Positions 24,827 to 31,559 of a DNA stretch of 34,086 bases are shown one piece after another. Position 1 is the first letter of the stretch, and the number at the start of each line of letters is the position of its first letter. The position numbers and the translations under genes were made by a program. The notes beneath the pieces are model-generated. The model was given only the letters and a program-made list of their open reading frames with translations, was not told the DNA's origin and did not search any database. The stretch comes from a virus: positions 10,001-44,086 of IMG/VR virus record IMGVR_UViG_3300037198_000088, one strand, 5' to 3'.

Positions 24827-26451
24827 GCTGCAACTTCCTTCGGTGCATCGGTTGACTTGCCAACGTCCCCAAGTTTCTTCTCACCCTCTTCGCCACCAAT
24901 CGGTTCAAGACCTTGAGAGCGACGGACTTCGTCAATCGTTATCGCCTTCGCAATGTCGGTCGGCGCCAGCGTGAGTTTGGGTGCGGTAGAGGCTCGCGCG
25001 ATTGGCCTCAGTTCTAGGCCGCTTTCACGTTCAAGCATCTTGCTCATGCTCTCTGGCTTTACCTGCAGGCCAACTTGGCTTGCGAGTTCAAGAATTACCT
25101 TGATCTGCTGGATGTCGATTCGTTCGGCAACGTCAACACGACTCGATGTCACTGGTATCGAGTACTGCGCAATGATCTCGTCCATGTCGATCTCGCGCCC
25201 GTACTTCGCAAGCATCGGCTCCAGTTTCTCAACTGCACCGGCGCATTGAATCCACGACTGTGCGGCGTTGGTTAGATCCTGCGGCGAACGTGTGTCGAAC
25301 TCAATGCACGGTGAACCCTCGATGTTTTCGACACCGTATTGCGAAATCGTCCACTGCGGCAGTATCTGAGTGTTCTCGCACATTGCCCACGAGTCGGCGG
25401 GCTCTTGAATGAACTCTTTGCGAATGGTTTGGAACAAGTTGTTGTTCAGAAAACCAGTTCCACCAGTCGTTGTGACCTCTTGACCAGCTGCGCAAATCGT
25501 GAGTTCTCGGTCCCAACGTGTGATCGACTTGTCGAAAATGTCGGCGCCTTCGGAACCAACTTCTAGAACCTTTGCGTCAAATCCAGGGGCTGGCGCGCTT
25601 GCCAGAAAGTTGGAACCCCAGTTGGCAAACGCCATGAACCAGGACTCGCGGTCACCTTGCGACGCGCCAACGGGTGCAGTCGTTACGATGCCCGGGTTCG
25701 CCATTCCGCGTTCGAGATTTCCCGAGCACAGTGCAGCATTTTCCTTGAGAATGAAGGCACGTGAGGCGGCGTACCAAATGCCGCGTTCCCACGGTGCTGC
25801 GTCAACGCCAGCGGGCTCCCACAGAACCCAATTGCCATCGCCCTTGATGATCGGCAGCAGTCCACCGGATGCTGAGCGATAGAACCAATTGCCCATGTTG
25901 GACGACCAGCGATAGACGAGGCCCTCGGGTGGCAACCGGCGGAGTACTGGGTACGACCGCCCAGGAACCTTGAGCAGCTCACCAACCGCGACGCCCATAC
26001 CAATGCCGTCCTGGATCATCAGCTTGGCCTGGTCGGGCGGAATCATCGCATCGTGAACGCTCTGGACGGACTCGTGGCCCTCCTGCAGTTGCGCGACGTA
26101 CTCAGCTTTACCCCTGAATTTACGTGGAAGCGTGACTATTCCGGCGCATCGAAGATTGAAAACTCCGCTGAAAACACCGTCACTCAGTACTGACTTCCAA
26201 AGTAATGCGGCACGGAATAGGTCACCGACCGCGGCATCCTGCATCGCCAGCTTGCGATCTTGGAGGAGCCAGTCGGTGATAAATTCGGGGCGGAGCGACA
26301 GGTGCCCACCCATCGCCTTGCGCCCTCGTTCGATGATCGGATCATCAATTCTAGGCCAATTTGCCCCAGGTTTCCCGACGTAACCCGACCGCGCCAGCAA
26401 CACGTCGATTACTCGAGATGCTGTCGCGGCTAGTGCGGTTCCTGCGCTCAC
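24823..26451 (-). CDS. Portal protein (Mu gp29/DUF935-like)
   Basis: 542 aa starting at GTG; a stop lies two codons upstream in frame, so this is the first possible start even though no clear ribosome site is seen. The helical and beta order, W-K-S-V-L-S-D-G, P-P-E-G-L-V-Y-R-W-S and the C-terminal I-T-I-D-E-V-R-R-S-Q-G-L-E-P-I-G-G-E-E-G motif match Mu-like portals. The portal is the dodecameric ring through which DNA is packaged and ejected. Unusually it is separated from the terminase by a 5-kb accessory island. Confidence 0.88.
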   Translation of the reverse strand: MSAGTALAATASRVIDVLLARSGYVGKPGANWPRIDDPIIERGRKAMGGHLSLRPEFITDWLLQDRKLAMQDAAVGDLFRAALLWKSVLSDGVFSGVFNLRCAGIVTLPRKFRGKAEYVAQLQEGHESVQSVHDAMIPPDQAKLMIQDGIGMGVAVGELLKVPGRSYPVLRRLPPEGLVYRWSSNMGNWFYRSASGGLLPIIKGDGNWVLWEPAGVDAAPWERGIWYAASRAFILKENAALCSGNLERGMANPGIVTTAPVGASQGDRESWFMAFANWGSNFLASAPAPGFDAKVLEVGSEGADIFDKSITRWDRELTICAAGQEVTTTGGTGFLNNNLFQTIRKEFIQEPADSWAMCENTQILPQWTISQYGVENIEGSPCIEFDTRSPQDLTNAAQSWIQCAGAVEKLEPMLAKYGREIDMDEIIAQYSIPVTSSRVDVAERIDIQQIKVILELASQVGLQVKPESMSKMLERESGLELRPIARASTAPKLTLAPTDIAKAITIDEVRRSQGLEPIGGEEGEKKLGDVGKSTDAPKEVAA

Positions 26452-26548
26452 GAGTCAAGTGATGGCTGATTTGACTGGCTAGGCGCAATGATTTATCGCA
26501 AGCTATCAAAAGTGTCTTTAGTGCACATTCACGGGAGATATTGAGAAC

Positions 26549-26791
26549 ATGACCAGAATGCTTGCGAACCATTTGCTGATTCGGATTGCAAACTCCGCGC
26601 CCTGTGGTCTCATTGCCGTGCGCACGTACTTACAAGGTGGTCTTCGACGTGCAAGCGTGATCGAACGCATTGAGTTAGCGTTGCGAGCGAATGACCTCGC
26701 GAGTTACATCACTGCCCAAGGCGCTTACCCAAACGCGCCACTCATTGCCGATGCTTCCGGTGATCCAGGTACCCCGGGATGGCGAGCGTGA
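26549..26791 (+). CDS. Possible small plus-strand protein beside the CRISPR array
   Basis: An 80-aa open frame on the plus strand, opposite to all neighbours, ending 7 bp before the first CRISPR repeat. Its codon choices look like real coding and the product would be a helical, basic protein (L-Q-G-G-L-R-R-A-S-V-I-E-R-I-E-L-A-L-R). A possible ribosome site (GGGAG) lies about 13 bases upstream of the ATG, rather far. It may be a regulator of the adjacent system or a chance frame in leader DNA. The 98-bp stretch between it and the portal gene holds nothing recognisable. Confidence 0.35.
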   Translation: MTRMLANHLLIRIANSAPCGLIAVRTYLQGGLRRASVIERIELALRANDLASYITAQGAYPNAPLIADASGDPGTPGWRA

Positions 26792-26798
26792 TATTCTT

Positions 26799-27048
26799 GT
26801 TGCAGTTGACGGCCTGCACGCCGTTGATGGTTTCTTGATGGTTTCCGGGCAGCTGCGGAGCTCGGCATACGTTGCAGTTGACGGCCTGCACGCCGTTGAT
26901 GGTTTCTACTCAGGCCGTCGTCTGTCATCCGTTGCGCGTTGTTGCAGTTGACGGCCTGCACGCCGTTGATGGTTTCTTCTTCGATGTGGCGAGTGATGCC
27001 CTGCCATTGCTTGTTGCAGTTGACGGCCTGCACGCCGTTGATGGTTTC
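26799..27048 (-). CRISPR. CRISPR array, 4 identical repeats and 3 spacers
   Basis: Four identical 36-bp repeats lie at 26799-26834, 26871-26906, 26941-26976 and 27013-27048, with spacers of 36, 34 and 36 bp. On the minus strand the repeat begins GAAACCATCAACGGCG and ends GCCGTCAACTGCAAC. An internal ACGGC / GCCGT pair forms a 5-bp stem with a 6-nt loop. The TGCAAC end resembles Cas12f-type repeats. The 72/70/72-bp period is not a multiple of 3 throughout, which argues against a protein repeat. Minus orientation is inferred because the first repeat overlaps the effector stop; the spacers show no match to this window by eye. Confidence 0.92.
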
Positions 27049-28462
27049 ATGTCTCGCGGATCTCTAATGGTATCGTGTCTTTGGATGCCACATTGCGAGC
27101 GGCGTTGATTCTTCGGTGAATCACTGCCCCGCAACTACCACATTTACAGATCGGGTCCTCTCGATAACCAAACGATTCATCGGACTTTTCACCGCATCGC
27201 GAGCAAGTAACGGAATTTCCGTAGCACTCCACCTCTCGCACGCGAGAGCCAAATCGTTGTTTGAGCAGCGCCGGACCAAGTCTCATTACTGATATTTGAT
27301 TACTGGCCTTTCCGTCCCATTCATGTGGTAGGTGGCCCACATCACTGCTCTCATGCTCTACCTTGATCATCTCTACTGCAGCTAGTGGCTTGACAAGCTC
27401 ATTGTACAATTGATGCATGACGCGTCGTTTCATTTTCTGATGCAGTCTACTGACGGTAGTTCGATCGGCGGATGGACGCTGAATTGATTCTAGAGACTGC
27501 ATTTGTGCGATCTTTCGAGACAGATCATGATTGCGAGGATTCTCTATGATTCGATCATGCTCCCCATCTGATGTCGCGGCAATAACGTCTAGACCCATAC
27601 TCACTCCGATTACGCTTCCCGGAATTGCTTCTGGAAGCGCACGGATCGGTACTACCTGTTTGATCGCCGCATACCATCCATCAGCCTGCTGAGATATCGC
27701 AACTCCCTGCATGATACGTCCCGTTGGTATGCGCCCTGGTAACTTTCCTAAAAACTTCATACCTTCAAACGATATCTGGCAGTCGTATGATCGGTGTTGT
27801 CCGGGCTTGTCGTATTTGGGGGTAAAGTTACCGACCTTCAAATTCTCACCACTACGAACCAACAAAGGCATATCGTCTCCAAGACGGCGAAACCTCTTTC
27901 TTCTCTGATTTTTTGCTCGACCTTTTCCACCTGCAGCTTTTCCGCTAGCAAAAAAAGTATGAACGAGCGCTTGAACGAGATGCGCGCTTGGCACCACTTC
28001 AATAGGTTCTTCTAGATTTCCAAGAATCACTTCGCGAAAAAACTGATAGTCCTGCTTTAGTGGTCGCTCTTCGCTTGAGTAGAGCGCGATCATTTCCGTG
28101 AGCTTTGGTCTCCAACTGCACTCCGGAAGCTTGTTGGTTGCATCGTGTACGCATCTAGACCATTCACGGACCGCATCGCGATGTGCCTCCGCTGATGCTT
28201 TCGATTCAGATGCTGTCATTGATTCGTAATCGGGACGCGTCGGTTTCGGTGATACTAGTCCGTAATGCACCGCATACGCTTCTCGAGCGTCGATGACCTC
28301 CTGAGTCTGTTTGCATAGCCAGTTCCAGCATGTGCGCAATGCGTTTTGCAATGCGAACAAACGCGCTTCCTGCTCTCGCGTTGGATAGATTCTTATCACT
28401 TCACCGCGTATCTCGTGTCGTTCTGGAATTTCAAAATTAGCTTTCATTCTCAGCACCCACAC
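27047..28462 (-). CDS. Compact TnpB/Cas12-like type V effector, RuvC apparently dead
   Basis: 471 aa from a GTG at 28462; an ATG at 28447, two bases after the upstream stop, is equally possible. The N-terminus (I-R-G-E-V-I-R-I-Y-P-T-R-E-Q) is the first strand of the TnpB/Cas12 wedge domain. A basic N-Q-R-R-K-R-F-R-R linker lies near 185-193. RuvC-I is I-G-V-S-M-G-L-D with Ser288 where the catalytic Asp belongs. RuvC-II keeps Glu369 in I-K-V-E-H-E. The zinc finger is intact (Cys420/423 and 441/444), but RuvC-III reads H-R-R-I-N-A-A-R-N, with Arg451 in place of Asp. It should bind crRNA and DNA yet not cut. It is very small for Cas12 and TnpB-sized; the adjacent array makes it a V-U-like effector rather than a transposon TnpB. 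The stop overlaps the first repeat. Confidence 0.85.
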   Translation of the reverse strand: MWVLRMKANFEIPERHEIRGEVIRIYPTREQEARLFALQNALRTCWNWLCKQTQEVIDAREAYAVHYGLVSPKPTRPDYESMTASESKASAEAHRDAVREWSRCVHDATNKLPECSWRPKLTEMIALYSSEERPLKQDYQFFREVILGNLEEPIEVVPSAHLVQALVHTFFASGKAAGGKGRAKNQRRKRFRRLGDDMPLLVRSGENLKVGNFTPKYDKPGQHRSYDCQISFEGMKFLGKLPGRIPTGRIMQGVAISQQADGWYAAIKQVVPIRALPEAIPGSVIGVSMGLDVIAATSDGEHDRIIENPRNHDLSRKIAQMQSLESIQRPSADRTTVSRLHQKMKRRVMHQLYNELVKPLAAVEMIKVEHESSDVGHLPHEWDGKASNQISVMRLGPALLKQRFGSRVREVECYGNSVTCSRCGEKSDESFGYREDPICKCGSCGAVIHRRINAARNVASKDTIPLEIRET

Positions 28463-28716
28463 TTCATTCCGACCGTTGCCGATTCAACTCGTTCGCACCC
28501 CAGCCCCCGCATGCACCCGCGCAGCACGCCGTCTGCCTGATACCAGTGTGACGACGCCTTGACTTGGCACGCCATTGGACAGCAGTACTGGCGAACGTTG
28601 GACTGGAAGCATGAGGCGTTACAATGGCGACACGCAAGAAGCCAGGCGACGAATAGAAAAACTGCTACTAACATTTTCACAGTTCGACCGTTGTCGTCGT
28701 GAAGTGACCGCGTCAT
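28450..28716 (-). CDS. Small exported Cys-rich protein
   Basis: 88 aa from the ATG in the ATGA overlap with the upstream gene. A membrane or signal segment at about residues 15-28 (M-L-V-A-V-F-L-F-V-A-W-L-L-A) is followed by a Cys-rich domain; ten cysteines occur in 88 residues, with C-R-H-C, Y-C-C and a final K-C-G-C. It is likely exported and disulfide-bonded. It is directly upstream of the effector gene, whose start overlaps or nearly touches its stop. It could be a superinfection-exclusion or envelope protein; no family is recognised. Confidence 0.6.
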   Translation of the reverse strand: MTRSLHDDNGRTVKMLVAVFLFVAWLLACRHCNASCFQSNVRQYCCPMACQVKASSHWYQADGVLRGCMRGLGCERVESATVGMKCGC

Positions 28717-29270
28717 TGTGTCACCCACTTCCCACCGATGGTTGAACAACTCGAGTGCAGCGCTACGAGGTTCGAATATGCCGCATCGAGATAGTAGTCA
28801 GTCTCCACAGCATCGGTGTGCATGTGACCCATGTCAATGCGAATCGAGTACGCGCACGAACTGGCAGCAGTGAGCCCTGCGCACAAATTGGTTAGGCTAG
28901 CTTGGTACTCCGATGTCTGGTAGATGCAAACGCTCTGTGCCGTCGCATATGCGAAGTTTTCGCACGATATGAGTCCCTGTGCCGAGTCGTAGTAGCCGTA
29001 GGAAACGAACGCTGTTGTGACTCGATGCCCACCAGTGCCGCATGGAATCTCTGGACCGGCGTCGATAATCTCGTCAACGGATTGCGCCGATTCAATTCCC
29101 TCTGCTGGAACTCCGGAGCACCCGGCAGCCATGAGCGCCGCCAGTGCAATCGCGCGCTTGATGGTCGATTCGATTTGCGAGGCAAGGCGTTCGCACTCGA
29201 GTCGTGCGCCGCGTGCCTTGCGTGACAGTTCGGTCTGGTCGGGTTCGGGTTGGATGTAGGAAATGTTCAT
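28713..29270 (-). CDS. Cys-containing protein with internal lipobox-like segment
   Basis: 185 aa. A charged N-terminus of about 40 residues precedes a hydrophobic stretch and A-L-M-A-A-G-C-S-G, a lipobox-like sequence around residue 51. This would fit an outer-membrane lipoprotein if translation starts later, but no good internal start was identified. The rest is soluble with several cysteines and Tyr-rich segments. It is coupled by ATGA to genes on both sides in the accessory island. Family unknown; envelope location is a reasonable guess. Confidence 0.6.
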   Translation of the reverse strand: MNISYIQPEPDQTELSRKARGARLECERLASQIESTIKRAIALAALMAAGCSGVPAEGIESAQSVDEIIDAGPEIPCGTGGHRVTTAFVSYGYYDSAQGLISCENFAYATAQSVCIYQTSEYQASLTNLCAGLTAASSCAYSIRIDMGHMHTDAVETDYYLDAAYSNLVALHSSCSTIGGKWVTQ

Positions 29271-29494
29271 GATTTGGTCTCGTCGAACTCAACAGGGCGC
29301 AGCAGAATGTCCATCGACTCGGTAATCTCGCTATCAAGACGCGCCTCGGTATACATGTGGATTGCGTCACTGAGAGCCATGACTGAGTCGCTCTTCGTGG
29401 GTCCGATGATCGCGAGTAGCTCCTTGGCGCGCATGACAAGCAGGTCGGCGGCGAGAATCACGAGGCTCTTGGCGGGTCGCACTGTGGTGGTCAT
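29267..29494 (-). CDS. Small helical protein, function unknown
   Basis: 75 aa from the ATG in an ATGA overlap with the HTH-zinc gene; the longer start at 29548 is inside that gene. It is mainly alpha-helical (A-A-D-L-L-V-M-R-A-K-E-L-L-A-I-I) with an acidic C-terminus. It has no known domain. Tight coupling suggests it works with its neighbours. Confidence 0.6.
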   Translation of the reverse strand: MTTTVRPAKSLVILAADLLVMRAKELLAIIGPTKSDSVMALSDAIHMYTEARLDSEITESMDILLRPVEFDETKS

Positions 29495-29859
29495 GACTTC
29501 GGGTCCATTTTTGTTTGTGCGACCAGATCGTTTGCACAATCCGGACAAATACCAACGTTGATCGCTAGATTACCCGAAATGTCTCTCTTAACCTCGGAGT
29601 CGAGGTTACAGCCGCAAGATTTGTCTGGTCTCCGTTTGCTGGCCCAAGATGGAAATGGTTTGAGCTCGGGGTATTTGGTCATCAGAATCGAGAGGTATGT
29701 CGGGCTCACGCCGATGGCTTCGGCAGCGTCTGACTGATAGTGGTGCTCTGCGACGCGCGCGAGAACGTAGGACACTGCGACGCGGTGTAGTCTGTGATCA
29801 GATGGGCAGTCGAGACAAGCACCGAGCGCGACTGCTACTGGGTTTTTGCTGACGGTCAT
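29491..29859 (-). CDS. HTH plus zinc-ribbon putative regulator
   Basis: 122 aa. Residues about 27-63 form a helix-turn-helix-like region ending A-A-E-A-I-G-V-S-P-T-Y-L-S-I-L-M, a typical recognition-helix pattern. The C-terminal third has four Cys as C-G-C and C-P-D-C, a possible zinc ribbon. A small phage transcription factor is the best reading and it may control the island. Coupled to neighbours by ATGA. Confidence 0.62.
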   Translation of the reverse strand: MTVSKNPVAVALGACLDCPSDHRLHRVAVSYVLARVAEHHYQSDAAEAIGVSPTYLSILMTKYPELKPFPSWASKRRPDKSCGCNLDSEVKRDISGNLAINVGICPDCANDLVAQTKMDPKS

Positions 29860-30170
29860 TCGCGCACCAGCTCCAATTTGAGTGAGGCCTGAGTGAGTTC
29901 AGCGTCCGTTGCTCCGATCATCTCAGAGTGGCTGCACAGTGCGACTCGTACCGACGCAATGCTGAGCTCGGGGTGTCGTGCCCAGAACATCGCGGCGAAT
30001 CCGCGCAGCACTACGACCACGATTGGGTCGCACAGGTTGGGCACCTGCACTGCCTGCACCGCGATTGATTCGCCTCGGTAGCTCAAGCAGACCACCAGCG
30101 CATCCTCGCCGGTCATGGCGCGTCGCATTCCGTGCGCGCGCAGTTGTTTGTCGATGGGTATGTGGCTCAT
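29856..30170 (-). CDS. Small protein, function unknown
   Basis: 104 aa, overlapping the upstream gene by ATGA. It has a hydrophobic central strand (P-I-V-V-V-V-L-R-G-F-A-A) and a helical end; not a clear membrane segment. No domain is recognised. Part of the tightly coupled small-gene set of the accessory island. Confidence 0.6.
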   Translation of the reverse strand: MSHIPIDKQLRAHGMRRAMTGEDALVVCLSYRGESIAVQAVQVPNLCDPIVVVVLRGFAAMFWARHPELSIASVRVALCSHSEMIGATDAELTQASLKLELVRE

Positions 30171-30490
30171 AAATCAAACCTCTGACATTTCAGATCTAAA
30201 TCTGCGTGCCTGATAATTCGCCGCAGTGGATACCGCATTTGGAGTCGTTCTTTGGTGGTGGCCGCTAGAGCGCGAGTGGCCACTGCCGCCATAATTGGCG
30301 TGGGTGTGAAAGTGTGACCACGATCAGCGAGCCAACGCGCATCTGACATCGTGATGCGTTGGAAATCCTCGATTGATGTATAGTCGTCTCTCATATCGAG
30401 ATAGAATACTACTCGCTCTAGTGTGGGAGTGATTCCCACGACTGTGATTGTTTCTCCAGAGTTGTAGAATTTGGCTGTCAATTCCGACAT
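30167..30490 (-). CDS. Small protein, function unknown
   Basis: 107 aa with alternating strands and helices (T-I-T-V-V-G-I-T-P-T-L-E-R-V-V-F-Y-L-D) and a basic end. The 18 bases ending in its ATG (GAGAGGACTGAGAAAATG on the minus strand) are identical to those before an internal ATG in the next gene upstream, so this leader has been duplicated. A conserved hairpin lies just upstream at 30515-30543. No family is recognised. Confidence 0.6.
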   Translation of the reverse strand: MSELTAKFYNSGETITVVGITPTLERVVFYLDMRDDYTSIEDFQRITMSDARWLADRGHTFTPTPIMAAVATRALAATTKERLQMRYPLRRIIRHADLDLKCQRFDL

Positions 30491-30514
30491 TTTCTCAGTC
30501 CTCTCACGCGCCCA

Positions 30515-30543
30515 AGCCCCGGCCTCTCTCGAGGTGCGGGGCT
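30515..30543 (-). promoter_or_regulatory. Conserved intergenic hairpin, copy 1
   Basis: AGCCCCG at one end pairs with CGGGGCT at the other, and an inner CCTC/GAGG stem closes a 4-nt loop that reads GAGA (a GNRA tetraloop) in the minus RNA. A near copy is at 31134-31161. Little U follows here, so it is a weak terminator at best; a processing or protein-binding site is possible. Confidence 0.55.
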
Positions 30544-30563
30544 AGACTAGACTGAATGGGTAT

Positions 30564-31103
30564 CTACTCAGCAAAATACGCGACTAGATCCAGATCGAGG
30601 ATCGCAAACTGTCGCCCGTCGTCGTCCCTCAGTCCTGGTTGGCACCCGCCGACCCCGAGCTCTATCAGGATGCCTTCGTGCGCGACCCCATCGGGCGTCG
30701 TGTACCCGATGCGACGCCCATAATCACCCATCGCCTCGATACGAGCGCAGTAGCCCGCGATACCGGCAGACAGCTCGTCACTGATGTCGCTGTCTGCGTC
30801 GATTACCTGATTGCCTGTGTTGATGATTTGGGTCATTTTCTCAGTCCTCTCTCGATCCCGGGTCACCACGCAGTAGTTGGGGTACTGACGTGTAATCAGC
30901 GCGTGCCTATCGTCCGCGGGTACAGAGACGTCGGCGAATTCGAACGTCTCAAAATCATCTCCTGCGGCTCCGCTCTCGCAGAGGTACGACTCTGTGCCCC
31001 ACTTGTCCGCGTAGCTCTGTGCCTGGACTCGAGCCGCTGCGATGTCGCTACCTGCGTCGATTGCTTGGTTGCCTGTAGTGTCCGTGATTCTGTATTTGGT
31101 CAT
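30564..31103 (-). CDS. Protein with internally duplicated start segment
   Basis: 179 aa from an ATG with AGGGAG about 10 bases upstream; the ORF extends further upstream but that part runs through the hairpin and the preceding gene. Residues 7-19 (D-T-T-G-N-Q-A-I-D-A-G-S-D-I) are echoed after an internal Met as I-N-T-G-N-Q-V-I-D-A-D-S-D-I. The internal ATG at 30836 has its own ribosome-type leader (GAGAGGACTGAGAAA), which the long frame translates as R-E-R-T-E-K. So this may be a two-module fusion or a long protein plus a nested 90-aa protein. No function is recognised. Confidence 0.6.
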   Translation of the reverse strand: MTKYRITDTTGNQAIDAGSDIAAARVQAQSYADKWGTESYLCESGAAGDDFETFEFADVSVPADDRHALITRQYPNYCVVTRDRERTEKMTQIINTGNQVIDADSDISDELSAGIAGYCARIEAMGDYGRRIGYTTPDGVAHEGILIELGVGGCQPGLRDDDGRQFAILDLDLVAYFAE

Positions 31104-31133
31104 TTTTTTGGTCTCCCTCACTGACACCCCAAA

Positions 31134-31161
31134 AGCCCCGGCCTCGTGAGAGGTGCGGGGC
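31134..31161 (-). promoter_or_regulatory. Conserved intergenic hairpin, copy 2
   Basis: GCCCCG (31135-31140) pairs with CGGGGC (31156-31161), with the same inner CCTC/GAGG stem as the copy at 30515-30543 but a different 4-nt loop. In the minus RNA it is followed by CTTTTGGGG, a short U-run, so partial termination is possible. Confidence 0.55.
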
Positions 31162-31182
31162 GGGGACGATTGCGGGGGACGA

Positions 31183-31434
31183 TTATCCCGCGTACACTCT
31201 GCGACCGTTGACGCGGACGTGGCCCTCGAACTGGTCACAGTCTAGGCTCTCAATGATGGCCTCCACATATTCGGTCGTACTGAGTCCGATATCATCGCAG
31301 TACAGAGCATCGCCCGTGTCCGAGTCGATGAGCATTTTGCCCGCTGCGCGCTTGCATTTAGCAACCATTTCGGTGTCACCATTGGCCGCGGCTTCGGATT
31401 TTAGAGTTTGGATTCTGCTGATTGGATTGGTCAT
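31183..31434 (-). CDS. Small protein, function unknown
   Basis: 83 aa from an ATG with GAGGAG seven bases upstream; the longer start at 31488 would put the candidate promoter inside the gene. It is helical at the start and has an acidic, strand-like end (I-D-S-D-T-G-D-A-L-Y-C-D-D). It is the first gene after a candidate promoter and palindrome and before the hairpin copy at 31134. No family is recognised. Confidence 0.62.
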   Translation of the reverse strand: MTNPISRIQTLKSEAAANGDTEMVAKCKRAAGKMLIDSDTGDALYCDDIGLSTTEYVEAIIESLDCDQFEGHVRVNGRRVYAG

Positions 31435-31459
31435 TGTGTTTCTCCTCACTGACAAAACT

Positions 31460-31509
31460 AGTATGGTACCGATTATCGCGCGCGGCAACTAATTAGTTAG
31501 TGCGCGCGA
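31460..31509 (-). promoter_or_regulatory. Candidate promoter overlapped by a 34-bp palindrome
   Basis: The palindrome (31476-31509) has 8-bp arms TCGCGCGC and GCGCGCGA around AACTAATTAGTT, itself a perfect 12-bp palindrome. On the minus strand TTGCCG (31488-31483) and CATACT (31465-31460) are 17 bases apart and match sigma70-type boxes at 4 of 6 each. The palindrome overlaps the -35 box, as a repressor site would. It lies between terL and the small-gene cluster. The rest of the 126-bp gap shows nothing else. Confidence 0.5.
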
Positions 31510-31559
31510 AGATAGTTCACGGGGCCGGTTCGTAATCTATGGGCCAGGTAGTCAGTTGT

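Noticed and set aside
26452-26798. tracrRNA anti-repeat next to the array
   Set aside because: No convincing complementary stretch to the repeat was found by eye; only short chance matches such as GTTGCAG elsewhere in the window.
26835-27012. Self-targeting spacers
   Set aside because: Partial similarities, for example around 14411, are too short and broken to be protospacers.
26691-27108. Repetitive ORFs on both strands across the repeat region
   Set aside because: They are translations of the CRISPR repeats; the 72/70/72 spacing breaks a common reading frame and no ribosome sites support them.
26799-28462. IS200/IS605 transposon with tnpB
   Set aside because: No TnpA gene or transposon end structures are visible, and the four identical, regularly spaced repeats with different spacers are a CRISPR array.
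31183-31488. Longer start of the small gene at 31488
   Set aside because: ATG 31434 has GAGGAG seven bases upstream, and the longer start would lie in the palindrome region.
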